Shown: positions 1 through 7,517 of the stretch, in pieces | Layout of the letters: each line of letters starts with the position of its first letter | How positions within the stretch are numbered: position 1 is the first letter of the stretch | Translations under genes and position numbers: made by a program | DNA from: Microbacterium oxydans | GTDB lineage: Bacteria; Actinomycetota; Actinomycetes; Actinomycetales; Microbacteriaceae | Length of the DNA stretch: 64,000 nucleotides | Direction: 5' to 3' | Assembly: GCF_006540085.1 (NCBI RefSeq) | Contig: NZ_BJOG01000001.1 | Location: 248,001 to 312,000 of the forward strand | The notes under the pieces: model-generated | What the model was told of the DNA's origin: nothing | Databases searched by the model: none | Seen by the model: only the letters and a program-made list of their open reading frames with translations

Positions 1-420
1 ATCCATGACACCTCGCACGAGTTGGGCATCGATCCCGGACTGCAGAAGGACGGCGTCGAGGCAGACCTTCAGCGACTTCTCGCGGAGCAGGTCGAGCGCA
101 TCTCCGAGGGTGCGACGCTCGTGCGCCGCGAGTACCCGACGGCGATCGGGCCGGTCGACCTGCTGGTGCGCGATGCCGACGGCGCGGCGATCGCCGTCGA
201 GATCAAGCGCCGCGGCGACATCGACGGCGTGGAGCAGCTGACCCGCTACCTCGAGCTGCTCGGCCGCGATCCACATCTCTCCCCCGTCCAGGGTGTCTTC
301 GCCGCCCAGGAGATCAAGCCGCAGGCGCGTGTACTCGCCGAGGATCGGGGCATCCGCTGTCTGGTGCTCGACTACGACGACATGAAGGGAATCGAGTCGG
401 GCATCCCCCGCCTGTTCTGA
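1..420 (+). CDS. nucS: Endonuclease NucS (EndoMS), C-terminal part
   Basis: This is the 3' part of a gene that enters from the left edge, open from base 1. The visible 139 residues match the catalytic half of NucS/EndoMS, the mismatch-specific endonuclease that replaces MutSL in many actinobacteria by cutting both strands at mismatches. The PD-(D/E)XK-type site is visible as VDLL followed by AVEIKRRG, giving the Asp, Glu and Lys of the family. An internal TTG at 22 could be mistaken for a start, but the residues before it (DTSHEL) continue the family sequence. It ends 11 bp from the convergent coiled-coil gene. Confidence 0.9.
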   Translation: MHDTSHELGIDPGLQKDGVEADLQRLLAEQVERISEGATLVRREYPTAIGPVDLLVRDADGAAIAVEIKRRGDIDGVEQLTRYLELLGRDPHLSPVQGVFAAQEIKPQARVLAEDRGIRCLVLDYDDMKGIESGIPRLF

Positions 421-430
421 GCAGACGGTC

Positions 431-862
431 TCAACGGACGGGGATGAGCCGCGGCGTCGGCCCCTCCAGACGCGCGATCGCGATCTTCACCTCGAAGATC
501 TCCTGCTCGACTCGATCGAATCGCGCATCCACGCGGTCGAATCGCGATTCGAGACTCGCGAACCGTGCGCTGAACTTCGCATCCTGCGCATCGAGCTTCG
601 CGTCCTGCGCGTCCTGCTTCGCGTCCTGCGCGTCGAACTTCGCGTCCTGCGCCGCGAAACGCGCATCGAGCTTCGCGTCCTGCGCATCGAACCGTGCGTC
701 GAGCCGTGCGTCCTGCGCCGCGAAACGCGCGTCGAGCCGGGCGTCCTGCGCCGCGAAACGCGCATCCATCCGGTTGATCGTCCAGCCGAATCCGCCGATG
801 ATCGCCACCAGCAGCGTCGCGGCCGTGGCCAACATCGTGATGATCTCCACCGACACGTACAT
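431..862 (-). CDS. Membrane-anchored coiled-coil protein with hendecad and heptad repeats
   Basis: A 143-residue protein of unknown function. Residues of about 5-28 form one hydrophobic segment (ITMLATAATLLVAIIGGFGW) that should be a membrane anchor. It is followed by four 11-residue units of the type DARFAAQDARL, then three 7-residue units (DAQDAKQ, DAQDAKL, DAQDAKF), then degenerate heptads (SRFDRVDARFDRVEQ). The change from 11- to 7-residue period predicts a coiled coil that changes handedness. The tail ends with a Pro-rich stretch. It converges on nucS. Function is not known; a scaffold or length-variable spacer is only a guess. Confidence 0.7.
   Translation of the reverse strand: MYVSVEIITMLATAATLLVAIIGGFGWTINRMDARFAAQDARLDARFAAQDARLDARFDAQDAKLDARFAAQDAKFDAQDAKQDAQDAKLDAQDAKFSARFASLESRFDRVDARFDRVEQEIFEVKIAIARLEGPTPRLIPVR
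575..780 (-). repeat. Tandem repeats encoding the coiled coil
   Basis: Repeated 33-bp units (11 codons) and then 21-bp units (7 codons) inside the coiled-coil gene. They are built around the words gcgtcctgcg and cgaaacgcgc. Because unit lengths are multiples of three, slippage would change the rod length without breaking the frame. Confidence 0.7.
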
Positions 863-993
863 ACCCCCATTCTGACTCGCACATCCGCCGTTGTCACGAC
901 CTTATATGGGGACATAGAGTGCTCACATGAGACGTGGATAAGCCCTGTTCGTGCACACCTGTGCAGGAAAGGCGACCGTCCTCTTCCGGGCCA

Positions 994-1006
994 TAGGGTG
1001 GAGGGG
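994..1006 (+). promoter_or_regulatory. -10 box of a leaderless HAD phosphatase gene
   Basis: TAGGGT at 994-999 lies 6 nt before the GTG at 1006. No Shine-Dalgarno can be transcribed ahead of that GTG, so transcription probably starts at or next to the start codon. This spacing recurs at many genes in the window. Confidence 0.5.
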
Positions 1007-1671
1007 TGCCTCACTCCCCTTACTCCTGCGTGCTGTGGGACGTCGACGGCACCATCGTCGACGCGTCCGTCGGCATCCTTCGCCGGCTCGACATCGCGCT
1101 CACGCACTTCGGCCACCCCGCGCCCACGCGCGAGCAGCTGGTGCACTGGATCGGTCCGCCCATGTTCCAGTCCTTCCAGGACCAGGCGGGAATGACCCCG
1201 GAGCAGTCCGCCGAGGCCGTGGCCTTCTACCGCACGCTCGGGAAGGCCGACGGCTACACGACCGATGTCGCGACCTATCCGGGCGTCGTCGAGCTCATCA
1301 ACGAGCTGCACGCCGCCGGGGTGCCGCAGGCGACCGCCAGCTCGAAGCCCGAGAACCAGGTCGATGCCCTCGTCGATCACTTCGGCCTGCGCCCCGCGTT
1401 CCTGACCACAGTCGGCGCGACCCCCGACGAGTCGACTCTCGCCTCGAAGACCGACATCGTCGCCGAGGCGCTTCGTCGGCTGCGCGCGCTCGGCGCCGAC
1501 ACGTCACGACCGGTTCTGGTCGGTGACCGCCATCACGACGTGGAAGGCGGGAACGCCAACGACGTCCCCGTCATCTTCGTCGAGTGGGGCTTCAGCGACA
1601 GGCACGAAGGCGATGACGCCGCGTTCCGAGCGGCCTCGGTCGCAGAATTGCGCGCGCTGCTGCTGAGCTGA
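1006..1671 (+). CDS. HAD-family hydrolase, phosphoglycolate phosphatase-like
   Basis: A 221-residue cytoplasmic HAD phosphatase. Motif I is DVDGTIVD near the N-terminus (nucleophile Asp and acid/base Asp). A cap follows. Motif II Ser/Thr lies around ATASSKPENQ, a Lys is in LASKTDIV, and motif IV is GDRHHDVEG. The pattern is that of the Gph/PgmB branch, so a small phosphorylated metabolite is the likely substrate; the exact one cannot be told. The GTG start is supported by a -10 box 6 nt upstream. The gene ends before a strong hairpin terminator shared with the convergent cold-shock gene. Confidence 0.85.
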   Translation: MPHSPYSCVLWDVDGTIVDASVGILRRLDIALTHFGHPAPTREQLVHWIGPPMFQSFQDQAGMTPEQSAEAVAFYRTLGKADGYTTDVATYPGVVELINELHAAGVPQATASSKPENQVDALVDHFGLRPAFLTTVGATPDESTLASKTDIVAEALRRLRALGADTSRPVLVGDRHHDVEGGNANDVPVIFVEWGFSDRHEGDDAAFRAASVAELRALLLS

Positions 1672-1728
1672 CCCCGCCTCCTCCCGCTGACGGGTATCAG
1701 CCGAAGCGGCGCTGAGAACCTCAGAAAG

Positions 1729-1785
1729 CACAGAACTCCCCGCCGGATGACGCATCGGGGACGCTATCCGGTGGGGAGTTCTGTG
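1729..1785. terminator. Bidirectional terminator between HAD and cold-shock genes
   Basis: A 20-bp stem beginning CACAGAACTCCCC and closing with GGGGAGTTCTGTG, with one wobble position and a 17-nt loop. It lies between two genes that end towards it, so it can serve both strands. Confidence 0.8.
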
Positions 1786-1796
1786 TCGCGCCCGTC

Positions 1797-2003
1797 TCAG
1801 ACGGGGCGGATGTTCTCTGCCTGCAGGCCCTTCGGACCCTGCGCCACATCGAACTCGACTCGCTGGTTCTCTTCGAGAGACCGGTAGCCGGATGACTGGA
1901 TGGCGGAGTAGTGCGCGAAGACGTCAGCGCCTCCGTCGTCGGGGGAGATGAAGCCGAAGCCCTTCTCCGAGTTGAACCACTTGACCGTGCCCTGGGTGCT
2001 CAT
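1797..2003 (-). CDS. Cold-shock protein (CspA family)
   Basis: A 68-residue single-domain nucleic-acid-binding protein, full length for the family. RNP1 (KGFGFI) and RNP2 (DVFAHYSAI) are both present, and the start reads [10 protein letters not shown]. It binds single-stranded RNA/DNA as an RNA chaperone in the cytoplasm. The ATG at 2003 is chosen because it gives the canonical N-terminus; a longer open frame continues upstream but encodes nothing family-like. The upstream region is long and free of genes, as is usual for csp mRNAs with regulated 5' leaders. Confidence 0.95.
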   Translation of the reverse strand: MSTQGTVKWFNSEKGFGFISPDDGGADVFAHYSAIQSSGYRSLEENQRVEFDVAQGPKGLQAENIRPV

Positions 2004-2271
2004 GTACTGCCTGTTCTGCTGATGAAGAAGCCGACGCAGGGATGCCCCGACATCGCTAACGCTAGTGGAGGAGGCCCCGAGCGGAATAGCCGCTGCAAGA
2101 AGGTAATCCAAATGTTGCACGAGCGGCATCCGCCCGTCATGCGTCGCTTCGCGACCCGCACGGCGCCTGAGGCGCCCCGAAAATGGTGTGGCCCTCACCG
2201 CGGGGGGAGCGATGAGGGCCGAAGACGACCGGAGGGTGCGTCAGGAACAGCTTAGCTCCTTTTCGACGCCC

Positions 2272-2293
2272 TTGTCCCCCTTTTGGGGGACAA
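2272..2293. other. Perfect 9-bp hairpin TTGTCCCCC/GGGGGACAA
   Basis: Two 9-bp arms separated by TTTT, in the gene-free stretch between csp and aroE. It is the first of a row of inverted repeats. No following T-run is seen on the + strand, so a terminator role is uncertain. Confidence 0.6.
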
Positions 2294-2325
2294 ATCTGAA
2301 CTTCGGTGCGAGACTGGACGATAGC

Positions 2326-2371
2326 GGCCCCCTCGAGTAGCCCATTGGGGACTGAACTACTCGAGAGGGCC
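2326..2371. other. Long hairpin, 14 of 15 pairs
   Basis: Arms GGCCC plus CTCGAGTAG (2326-2340) and CTACTCGAG plus GGGCC (2357-2371) pair with one mismatch around a 16-nt loop containing TTGGGGA. Function is unknown. It sits 6 nt from the next structured element. Confidence 0.6.
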
Positions 2372-2376
2372 CAATC

Positions 2377-2456
2377 GCATGCACGGATCGTCTGCCCCTG
2401 GGGAGGGCCGCCGTCTCCTGGGGAGAGACGGAGACGATCAATCCCCGTGTGCATGC
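2377..2456. ncRNA. Candidate multi-branched structured RNA with two identical loops
   Basis: Outer arms GCATGCAC (2377-2384) and GTGCATGC (2449-2456) enclose a second stem, GATCGTC (2386-2392) with GACGATC (2433-2439). Inside lie two hairpins side by side: GCCC/GGGC (2394-2408) and CGTCTC/GAGACG (2412-2430). Both have the same seven-base loop CTGGGGA. Nothing here looks coding. The nesting of four stems argues for a folded RNA or a DNA-level structure. It does not match a family I can name with confidence, and the strand is uncertain. Confidence 0.4.
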
Positions 2457-2482
2457 ACCTTCACCATAGGGGAGGATGCACG

Positions 2483-2644
2483 ATGTCGCCACGGACTCTC
2501 GTCCGCGCGATATCGGAGAAGGTCGGGGTACTGATCCCGCAGGGATCGCAGGTTTCGGGCGGAGACGGGACGCACAGCACGGAGGCACCTCCGTCGTCCT
2601 CTCTCCCCCGGATCCGCGGGCTCCGTCACTCGCGAGTAGCCTGA
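2483..2644 (+). CDS. Possible 53-residue small ORF or leader peptide
   Basis: ATG at 2483 is preceded at 7 nt by AGGGGAGG, a good Shine-Dalgarno. The frame runs to the TGA at 2642, which overlaps the aroE promoter. The product has no recognisable domain and is rich in Ser, Arg and Pro. The ribosome-binding site is the main support, so it may equally be chance. The rest of the 645-bp gap between csp and aroE holds the inverted repeats listed separately. Confidence 0.25.
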   Translation: MSPRTLVRAISEKVGVLIPQGSQVSGGDGTHSTEAPPSSSLPRIRGLRHSRVA

Positions 2645-2649
2645 TGCGG
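2637..2649 (+). promoter_or_regulatory. -10 box of leaderless aroE
   Basis: TAGCCT at 2637-2642 is 6 nt from the GTG at 2649. This decides the start in favour of the GTG over the internal ATG at residue 8. Confidence 0.5.
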
Positions 2650-3473
2650 TGACTCTGCTCAACAAGGACATGACGCTGTGCATCTCGCTCTCCGCACGGC
2701 CCAGCAACAACGGCACGCGCTTCCACAACCACCTCTATGAGGCGCTCGGGCTCAACTGGATCTACAAGGCGTTCGCCCCCACCGATCTCGGCCAGGCCAT
2801 CGCGGGCGTCCGCGGGCTCGGGATCCGCGGCTGCGCCGTCTCGATGCCCTACAAGGAAGACGTCATCGCCCTGGTCGACCGGATGGATCCCTCGGCGAGC
2901 GCGATCGACTCGGTCAACACCATCGTCAACGACGACGGTGTGCTCACCGCCCACAACACCGACTACTCCGCGATCGCGCAGCTCATCGAACGCGAGCACC
3001 TGGATCCTGCGAGCTCGGTGCTGCTGCGTGGGTCGGGCGGCATGGCCAAGGCGACCGCGGCAGCATTCCGGGACGCCGGCCTCTCACGCGTGACCATCGT
3101 CGCCAGGAACGAGGAGAGCGGACGTGCGCTGGCGGACCTGTACGGATTCGACTGGTCGGCGGAGGTCGGCGATGCCACGGCCGACGTGTTGGTCAACGTG
3201 ACCCCGATCGGCATGGCCGGGGGCGCGGAGGAGCACGCGCTCGCGTTCCCCGAGGAGACGATCGCACGCGCGTCCGTGGTCTTCGACGTGGTCGCGCTTC
3301 CCGCCGAGACTCCGCTGATCGCCGCGGCTCGCACAGCGGGGAAGACCCTGATCACAGGAGCAGAGGTCGCGACACTGCAGGCATTGGAGCAGTTCGTGCT
3401 CTACACCGGCATCCGACCGTCCGCCGAGCAGGTGCGCGATGCCGAGGAGTTCATGCGCGCAGGGAACGCCTGA
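2649..3473 (+). CDS. aroE: Shikimate dehydrogenase-family protein
   Basis: 274 residues, normal for AroE. The N-terminal substrate domain has the SLSARPSNNG motif (Ser pair that holds the shikimate carboxylate), the catalytic Lys in MPYKED and the Asp in HNTD. The C-terminal half is a Rossmann NADP domain, with GSGGMAKA where other family members have GAGG. It would reduce 3-dehydroshikimate to shikimate, but SLSARPSNNGT and the divergent nucleotide loop are typical of AroE paralogues that may act on quinate or other substrates. The next gene follows after 25 bp and may be co-transcribed. Confidence 0.8.
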   Translation: MTLLNKDMTLCISLSARPSNNGTRFHNHLYEALGLNWIYKAFAPTDLGQAIAGVRGLGIRGCAVSMPYKEDVIALVDRMDPSASAIDSVNTIVNDDGVLTAHNTDYSAIAQLIEREHLDPASSVLLRGSGGMAKATAAAFRDAGLSRVTIVARNEESGRALADLYGFDWSAEVGDATADVLVNVTPIGMAGGAEEHALAFPEETIARASVVFDVVALPAETPLIAAARTAGKTLITGAEVATLQALEQFVLYTGIRPSAEQVRDAEEFMRAGNA

Positions 3474-3498
3474 CGGCGAAGAGGGGAGTGGTGCGTCG

Positions 3499-4242
3499 AT
3501 GAAGACGATCGGTGTCCTGGGCGGCATGAGCTGGGAGTCGTCACTGGAGTGGTACCGGCTGGCGAACGAACGGGTGCGCGCGCAGCGCGGTGGCCACCAC
3601 TCCGCTCGCATCCTGTTGGACTCGCTCGACTTCGCGGAGATCGAGGCGATGCAGGCGCGTGGCGACTGGGACGCCGCGGGTGATCTGCTGGCGTCGCGCG
3701 CCGCGGCGCTGGAGGGTGCCGGTGCAGAGCTTCTCGTGCTCGCCACCAACACGATGCACCTGATCGCCGACCGCATCGGAGCGGCAGTCGGGATCCCGTT
3801 CCTGCACATCGCCGATCCCGCAGGTGAGGCGATCACGGCCGCAGGTCTGCAGACCGTCGGGCTTCTGGGCACGGCGTTCACGATGGAGCAGCCGTTCTAC
3901 GCGGAACGGCTCGCGCGGCACGGGGTCCGCACACTCGTCCCCGGCGCCGACGATCGCGCGCTTGTGCACGCCGTCATCTACGACGAGCTCGTGCACGGTG
4001 TCATCCGCGACGAGTCCCGTCGACGTTACACGGAGGTGATCGAGCGCCTGGTGGGCGACGGCGCAGAGGGGATCGTCCTCGGCTGCACCGAGATAGAGCT
4101 GCTCATCTCCTCCGACGATGCACCGGTGCCCGTGTTCCCGACGACGGCGCTGCATGTGGATGCCGCGGTCGCCCTCGCTCTCGGCGGAGACACCGCGGCC
4201 GATCGAGCGGACTCAGTCGGTTTGCCCCTCCGCGAGGTATGA
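3499..4242 (+). CDS. Aspartate/glutamate racemase-family protein lacking the first catalytic Cys
   Basis: 247 residues of the PLP-independent aspartate racemase fold. The N-terminus GVLGGMSWESS is characteristic. The second half carries GCTEIELLI with the C-terminal catalytic Cys. The first site, which reads CTNTMH in YgeA-like racemases, is ATNTMH here, so one of the two acid/base thiols is Ala. A one-Cys enzyme may work on one enantiomer only or catalyse a different reaction, so true racemase activity is uncertain. The ATG at 3499 is chosen because GAGGGGAG precedes it. The 3' end overlaps the convergent SRPBCC gene by 30 bp. Confidence 0.75.
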   Translation: MKTIGVLGGMSWESSLEWYRLANERVRAQRGGHHSARILLDSLDFAEIEAMQARGDWDAAGDLLASRAAALEGAGAELLVLATNTMHLIADRIGAAVGIPFLHIADPAGEAITAAGLQTVGLLGTAFTMEQPFYAERLARHGVRTLVPGADDRALVHAVIYDELVHGVIRDESRRRYTEVIERLVGDGAEGIVLGCTEIELLISSDDAPVPVFPTTALHVDAAVALALGGDTAADRADSVGLPLREV

Positions 4243-4650
4243 CAGGCGGTGGAGCGTCTCGGCATTGCGCCAGCGCAGGATCGGGGCGGTCAGGAACCGC
4301 GGGATCAGCGCCGCGGGCCCTGCGACGGGCTCCTCGTCGATGCGCACCTGACAACCGGAGGGGGTCGTGCGTGCTCGCAGCGTGACCGTCGCCTCGCCCA
4401 TCGGCCAGCCGCGCGCCCTGAGCACGACCCGCCGCGGCGGATCCCACTCGCGCACCTCGGTCGTGTCGTCGAGCAGCACGGGCCAGACCCCTACGGAGTG
4501 ATGCAACTGCGCCGCCACCGCCGGCCAGGTCTCGTCGACGTCTCTCATGCGGGAAGCTCCGACCACCCATGCGGGGTAGAGCCAGCCGTTCGCGAGCACG
4601 CGGAACACGTCATCCGTCGTGCACGCCAGGTCACGGGTGTTCGTCGCCAT
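4213..4650 (-). CDS. SRPBCC (START-like) ligand-binding domain protein
   Basis: 145 residues in one polyketide-cyclase/SRPBCC-like domain. It starts with a helix-turn typical of the family (TRDLACTTDDVFRVLANGWL) and ends with the long C-terminal helix (LTAPILRWRNAETLHRLSYL). Such domains bind hydrophobic small molecules; the ligand cannot be told. The ATG at 4650 is preceded directly by AGGAGGAG. It is read divergently from the peroxygenase gene, with a three-copy repeat in between, so a functional link through lipids or fatty acids is possible but inferred. Confidence 0.7.
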   Translation of the reverse strand: MATNTRDLACTTDDVFRVLANGWLYPAWVVGASRMRDVDETWPAVAAQLHHSVGVWPVLLDDTTEVREWDPPRRVVLRARGWPMGEATVTLRARTTPSGCQVRIDEEPVAGPAALIPRFLTAPILRWRNAETLHRLSYLAEGQTD

Positions 4651-4659
4651 GTCTCCTCC

Positions 4660-4707
4660 TTGCAGCGCCGTCCATTTGCAGCACCGTCTGTTTGCAGCGC
4701 CGTCTGC
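4660..4707 (-). repeat. Three tandem 16-bp repeats upstream of the SRPBCC gene
   Basis: Three adjoining copies of TTGCAGCGCCGTCTGT with one to three changes each (4660-4675, 4676-4691, 4692-4707). The copy nearest the gene abuts its Shine-Dalgarno. Position suggests a repressor site array or a translational control element. Confidence 0.6.
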
Positions 4708-4754
4708 TCCTGCGGAGTCATCCTGCGCGGCATCCAGGCGCCAAGGGGACCCGC

Positions 4755-4784
4755 TTGACATCGCGGATCCGACGGAGATAGCAC
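4755..4784 (+). promoter_or_regulatory. Promoter of the CYP152-like gene
   Basis: A consensus TTGACA (4755-4760) is followed after 18 bp by TAGCAC (4779-4784), about 60 bp before the ATG at 4844. Confidence 0.45.
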
Positions 4785-4843
4785 ACTCCGATCCGGAGCG
4801 CTCCCCCCTGGAGGGATCAGGCGGCGCCTGGCACCGTCGGAGC

Positions 4844-6172
4844 ATGTTGCAAAGACTGAGCTCACGCGTGGTGCAGGCCGTCACCGCGGTCGTCCACGAC
4901 GATTCGCCCTCGCTCCTCACCCGGGGCTACGACTTCGGCGCACGCATCTGGCGGCGTGCGGAGCCCGGTGCACGGTCCGCTCCGATGCGACTGCTCGGAG
5001 ACGACGCGGTGTTCGTGCGGGGAGTCGAGGGCATCGACCTGTTCTATGACGAGTCGCGCATCGCCCGCCACGGCGCCATGCCGAAAATCGTCCAGGAGAC
5101 GCTGTTCGGACACGGGTCCGTGCACAGCCTGGACGGGTCGGCGCACCGACACCGCAAAGCGACGTTCGTGGAGGTGGCCTATGAGGATGCGCAGGTCGCG
5201 CGCCTGACTCCCTGGCTGGAGCGCGAGTGGAGAGTGGAGGAGGACGCCTGGCTCGATGGGGGAACCCGCAGTGCGTACGACGCGGCGGTCGGCGCCTTCG
5301 GCCGCGCGATCATGGGCTGGGCCGGGCTGCCGGGTACACCGGCAGCGAAGACCCGATGGGCGGCTCGGCTGGCGCAGATCGTCGACGACTTCGGTGTTCC
5401 CTACTCACCCGAGTACGTGGCCGCCTTCGTGAACAGGATGTGGTCCGATCGGCATGCGGAGCGACTCATCGATGCCGTCCGATCTGGCTCACTGCACGCC
5501 GAAGAAGGCACAGCCCTGGCCGAGTGGGCCGACCACCGCGATCAGGACGGCTCGTTGCTCCCTGCCCGCCTCGCCGGCATCGAACTGCAGAACAGCATCC
5601 GCCCGATGATCGCCGCGGCGCGTTTCGTGGCCTTCGCGGTCAAGGAACTGCACGACAGGCCCGAATGGCGCGAGCGGATCGCCGCCGAGACCGTCGAACG
5701 GAATGCGCTGGTGAGCGGGCCTCTGGCCGTGATGTTCGCGCAGGAGGTGCGGCGCACCGCTCTGTTCGTGCCCATGCTGCCCGGGCGCGCGATCGTCGAC
5801 ATCGAGATCGGCGACGTGCGGGTGCCGGCAGGCGGGCGCGTGGTGCTCGACATCCTCGGCACCGACACCGACGAGCAATCGTGGGCCCACCCGCATCGAT
5901 TCGCACCCGAGCGGTTCACCGACGTCGAAAATCACGAGTCGATCCGCACCTTCATCCCGCAGGGCGGTGCCGACGTCGCCACCGGGCACCGCTGCCCCGG
6001 CGAGAAGCTCGTGATCGCCGGCCTCTCTGCGGCGATCGCCGTGCTGAGTGATCCGCGTCTCGACATCCTCGACACCGGACTCGAGGTGAACCGGCGACGA
6101 CTGCCGACCAGACCCGCATCGGGCGGAGCGGTGCGCAAGAGCGGATCGACCCGCGGCTGTCCGTTCCACTGA
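4844..6172 (+). CDS. Cytochrome P450 of the fatty-acid peroxygenase type (CYP152-like)
   Basis: 443 residues. The heme-thiolate loop is FIPQGGADVATGHRCPGE, very close to CYP152 enzymes. The I-helix has SIRPMIAAAR, where Arg-Pro replaces the acid-alcohol pair of normal P450s, as in P450-BS-beta. The N-terminal region LFGHGSVHSLDGSAHRHRK also matches this group. Such enzymes use hydrogen peroxide directly to hydroxylate or decarboxylate fatty acids and need no redox partner, consistent with none being adjacent. The ATG at 4844 gives a normal family length; the longer open frame upstream crosses the promoter. The C-terminus GCPFH contains an extra Cys. Confidence 0.88.
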   Translation: MLQRLSSRVVQAVTAVVHDDSPSLLTRGYDFGARIWRRAEPGARSAPMRLLGDDAVFVRGVEGIDLFYDESRIARHGAMPKIVQETLFGHGSVHSLDGSAHRHRKATFVEVAYEDAQVARLTPWLEREWRVEEDAWLDGGTRSAYDAAVGAFGRAIMGWAGLPGTPAAKTRWAARLAQIVDDFGVPYSPEYVAAFVNRMWSDRHAERLIDAVRSGSLHAEEGTALAEWADHRDQDGSLLPARLAGIELQNSIRPMIAAARFVAFAVKELHDRPEWRERIAAETVERNALVSGPLAVMFAQEVRRTALFVPMLPGRAIVDIEIGDVRVPAGGRVVLDILGTDTDEQSWAHPHRFAPERFTDVENHESIRTFIPQGGADVATGHRCPGEKLVIAGLSAAIAVLSDPRLDILDTGLEVNRRRLPTRPASGGAVRKSGSTRGCPFH

Positions 6173-6276
6173 GACGCGCGTCCGCACGTCAAGAGGCAGC
6201 TGTCAACCCGGTGGCCGGTCGCCCTGGGAGCGACGAGCGTGGCGCGGACGACGAAGACCAAGGATCGGAGGACATC

Positions 6277-7461
6277 ATGAAGGCATTGACCTGGCAGGGC
6301 AAGCGCACGGTGACGGTGGAGGAGGTTCCCGATCCGGTCATCCAGCAGCCGGAGGATGCGATCATCCGGGTCACGTCCTCGGCGATCTGCGGTTCCGACC
6401 TGCATCTGTACGAGCTGCTGGGCCCGTTCCTCGATCGCGGCGACATCCTGGGCCACGAGCCGATGGGAGTCGTCGTCGAGGTGGGTGCGGACGTGAAGAC
6501 GCTCGCCGTGGGAGACCGTGTCGTCATCCCGTTCAACATCGCGTGCGGAGAATGCTACCTGTGTCGACGCGGCTTCCAGTCGCAGTGCGAGACCACCCAG
6601 GTGCGCGAGTACGGCAGCGGAGCCGCCCTCTTCGGGTACACGAAGCTGTACGGGCAGGTCCCCGGCGGACAGGCGGAGTATCTGCGGGTGCCCCTCGCCG
6701 ACTACAACCACATCCCCATCGCGAGCGACCTGCCCGATGAGCGGTATCTGTTCCTCAGCGACATCCTTCCCACGGCGTGGCAGGGAGTGGAGTATGCACA
6801 GGTGCCGGACGACGGAACCCTCGTGGTGATGGGGCTCGGTCCGGTCGGACAGTTCGTCTCCCGCATCGGACGGCACCGGGGGCACCGGGTGCTCGCGGTC
6901 GATCCGGTGCCGGAGCGTCGCGCCATGGCGGAACGCCACGGCATCGAGACGTTCGACCTCACCGACACGATCGTGGATGAGCTGCGGGACCTGACCGACG
7001 GGCGCGGCGCCGATTCGGTGGTGGATGCCGTCGGGCTCGAGGCTCACGGCAACGCGGGCGTCGAGTTCGTGCAGAAGGCGGTGGGCGTACTCCCGGATCC
7101 GGCGGCACGACAGCTGCTCGACAAGGCGGGTGTCGATCGTCTGGCCGCCGTCTACGCCTCCATCGACACCGTTCGCCGCGGAGGGACCGTATCGCTGAGC
7201 GGGGTGTACGCGGGCGACGCCGACATCATGCCGATGAAGACGCTGTTCGACAAGCAGATCACCCTGCGCATGGGGCAGTGCAACGTGAAGAACTGGGTGG
7301 ATGAGCTGGTGCCCCTGGTCGAGGACATCGCCGACCCGCTCGGTGTGATGGACCTCACCACGCACAGTGCGCCCCTCGACGACGCGCCTGAGCTGTACCG
7401 CACCTTCCAGAAGAAGGAAGACGGCTGCATCAAGGTGGTGCTGCGCCCGTCGACGGTGTGA
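6277..7461 (+). CDS. Zinc-dependent alcohol dehydrogenase (glutathione-independent formaldehyde dehydrogenase-like)
   Basis: 394 residues of the medium-chain dehydrogenase family. Catalytic zinc ligands are visible in ICGSD and GHEP; the structural-zinc lobe is CGECYLCRRGFQSQC. The nucleotide domain has GLGPVGQF followed by VDPVPER, typical of NAD use. Length and the insert around residues 265-285 (AHGNAGVEFVQKAVG) resemble FdhA/threonine-dehydrogenase-like enzymes that act on formaldehyde or other small alcohols. A GGAGG site lies 7 nt before the ATG. It follows the peroxygenase by about 100 bp and could share its transcript. Confidence 0.82.
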   Translation: MKALTWQGKRTVTVEEVPDPVIQQPEDAIIRVTSSAICGSDLHLYELLGPFLDRGDILGHEPMGVVVEVGADVKTLAVGDRVVIPFNIACGECYLCRRGFQSQCETTQVREYGSGAALFGYTKLYGQVPGGQAEYLRVPLADYNHIPIASDLPDERYLFLSDILPTAWQGVEYAQVPDDGTLVVMGLGPVGQFVSRIGRHRGHRVLAVDPVPERRAMAERHGIETFDLTDTIVDELRDLTDGRGADSVVDAVGLEAHGNAGVEFVQKAVGVLPDPAARQLLDKAGVDRLAAVYASIDTVRRGGTVSLSGVYAGDADIMPMKTLFDKQITLRMGQCNVKNWVDELVPLVEDIADPLGVMDLTTHSAPLDDAPELYRTFQKKEDGCIKVVLRPSTV

Positions 7462-7469
7462 CGCGAGCC

Positions 7470-7500
7470 TGACAGCCGCGATTGACAGACGCGGCTGTCA
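7470..7500. terminator. Hairpin terminator after the dehydrogenase
   Basis: An 11-bp perfect stem TGACAGCCGCG/CGCGGCTGTCA with a 9-nt loop, 9 bp past the stop. It also lies just beyond the end of the convergent small acidic gene. Confidence 0.7.
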
Positions 7501-7517
7501 ATCGTGGGACGGAGACC

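Noticed and set aside
2377-2456. Considered as the actinobacterial 6C RNA
   Set aside because: Two hairpins with C-containing loops occur on the minus strand, but each loop has only four C residues rather than six or more, so the identification is not supported.
4660-4707. Three spaced repeats considered as a CRISPR array
   Set aside because: The copies adjoin without spacers, and no cas genes are present.
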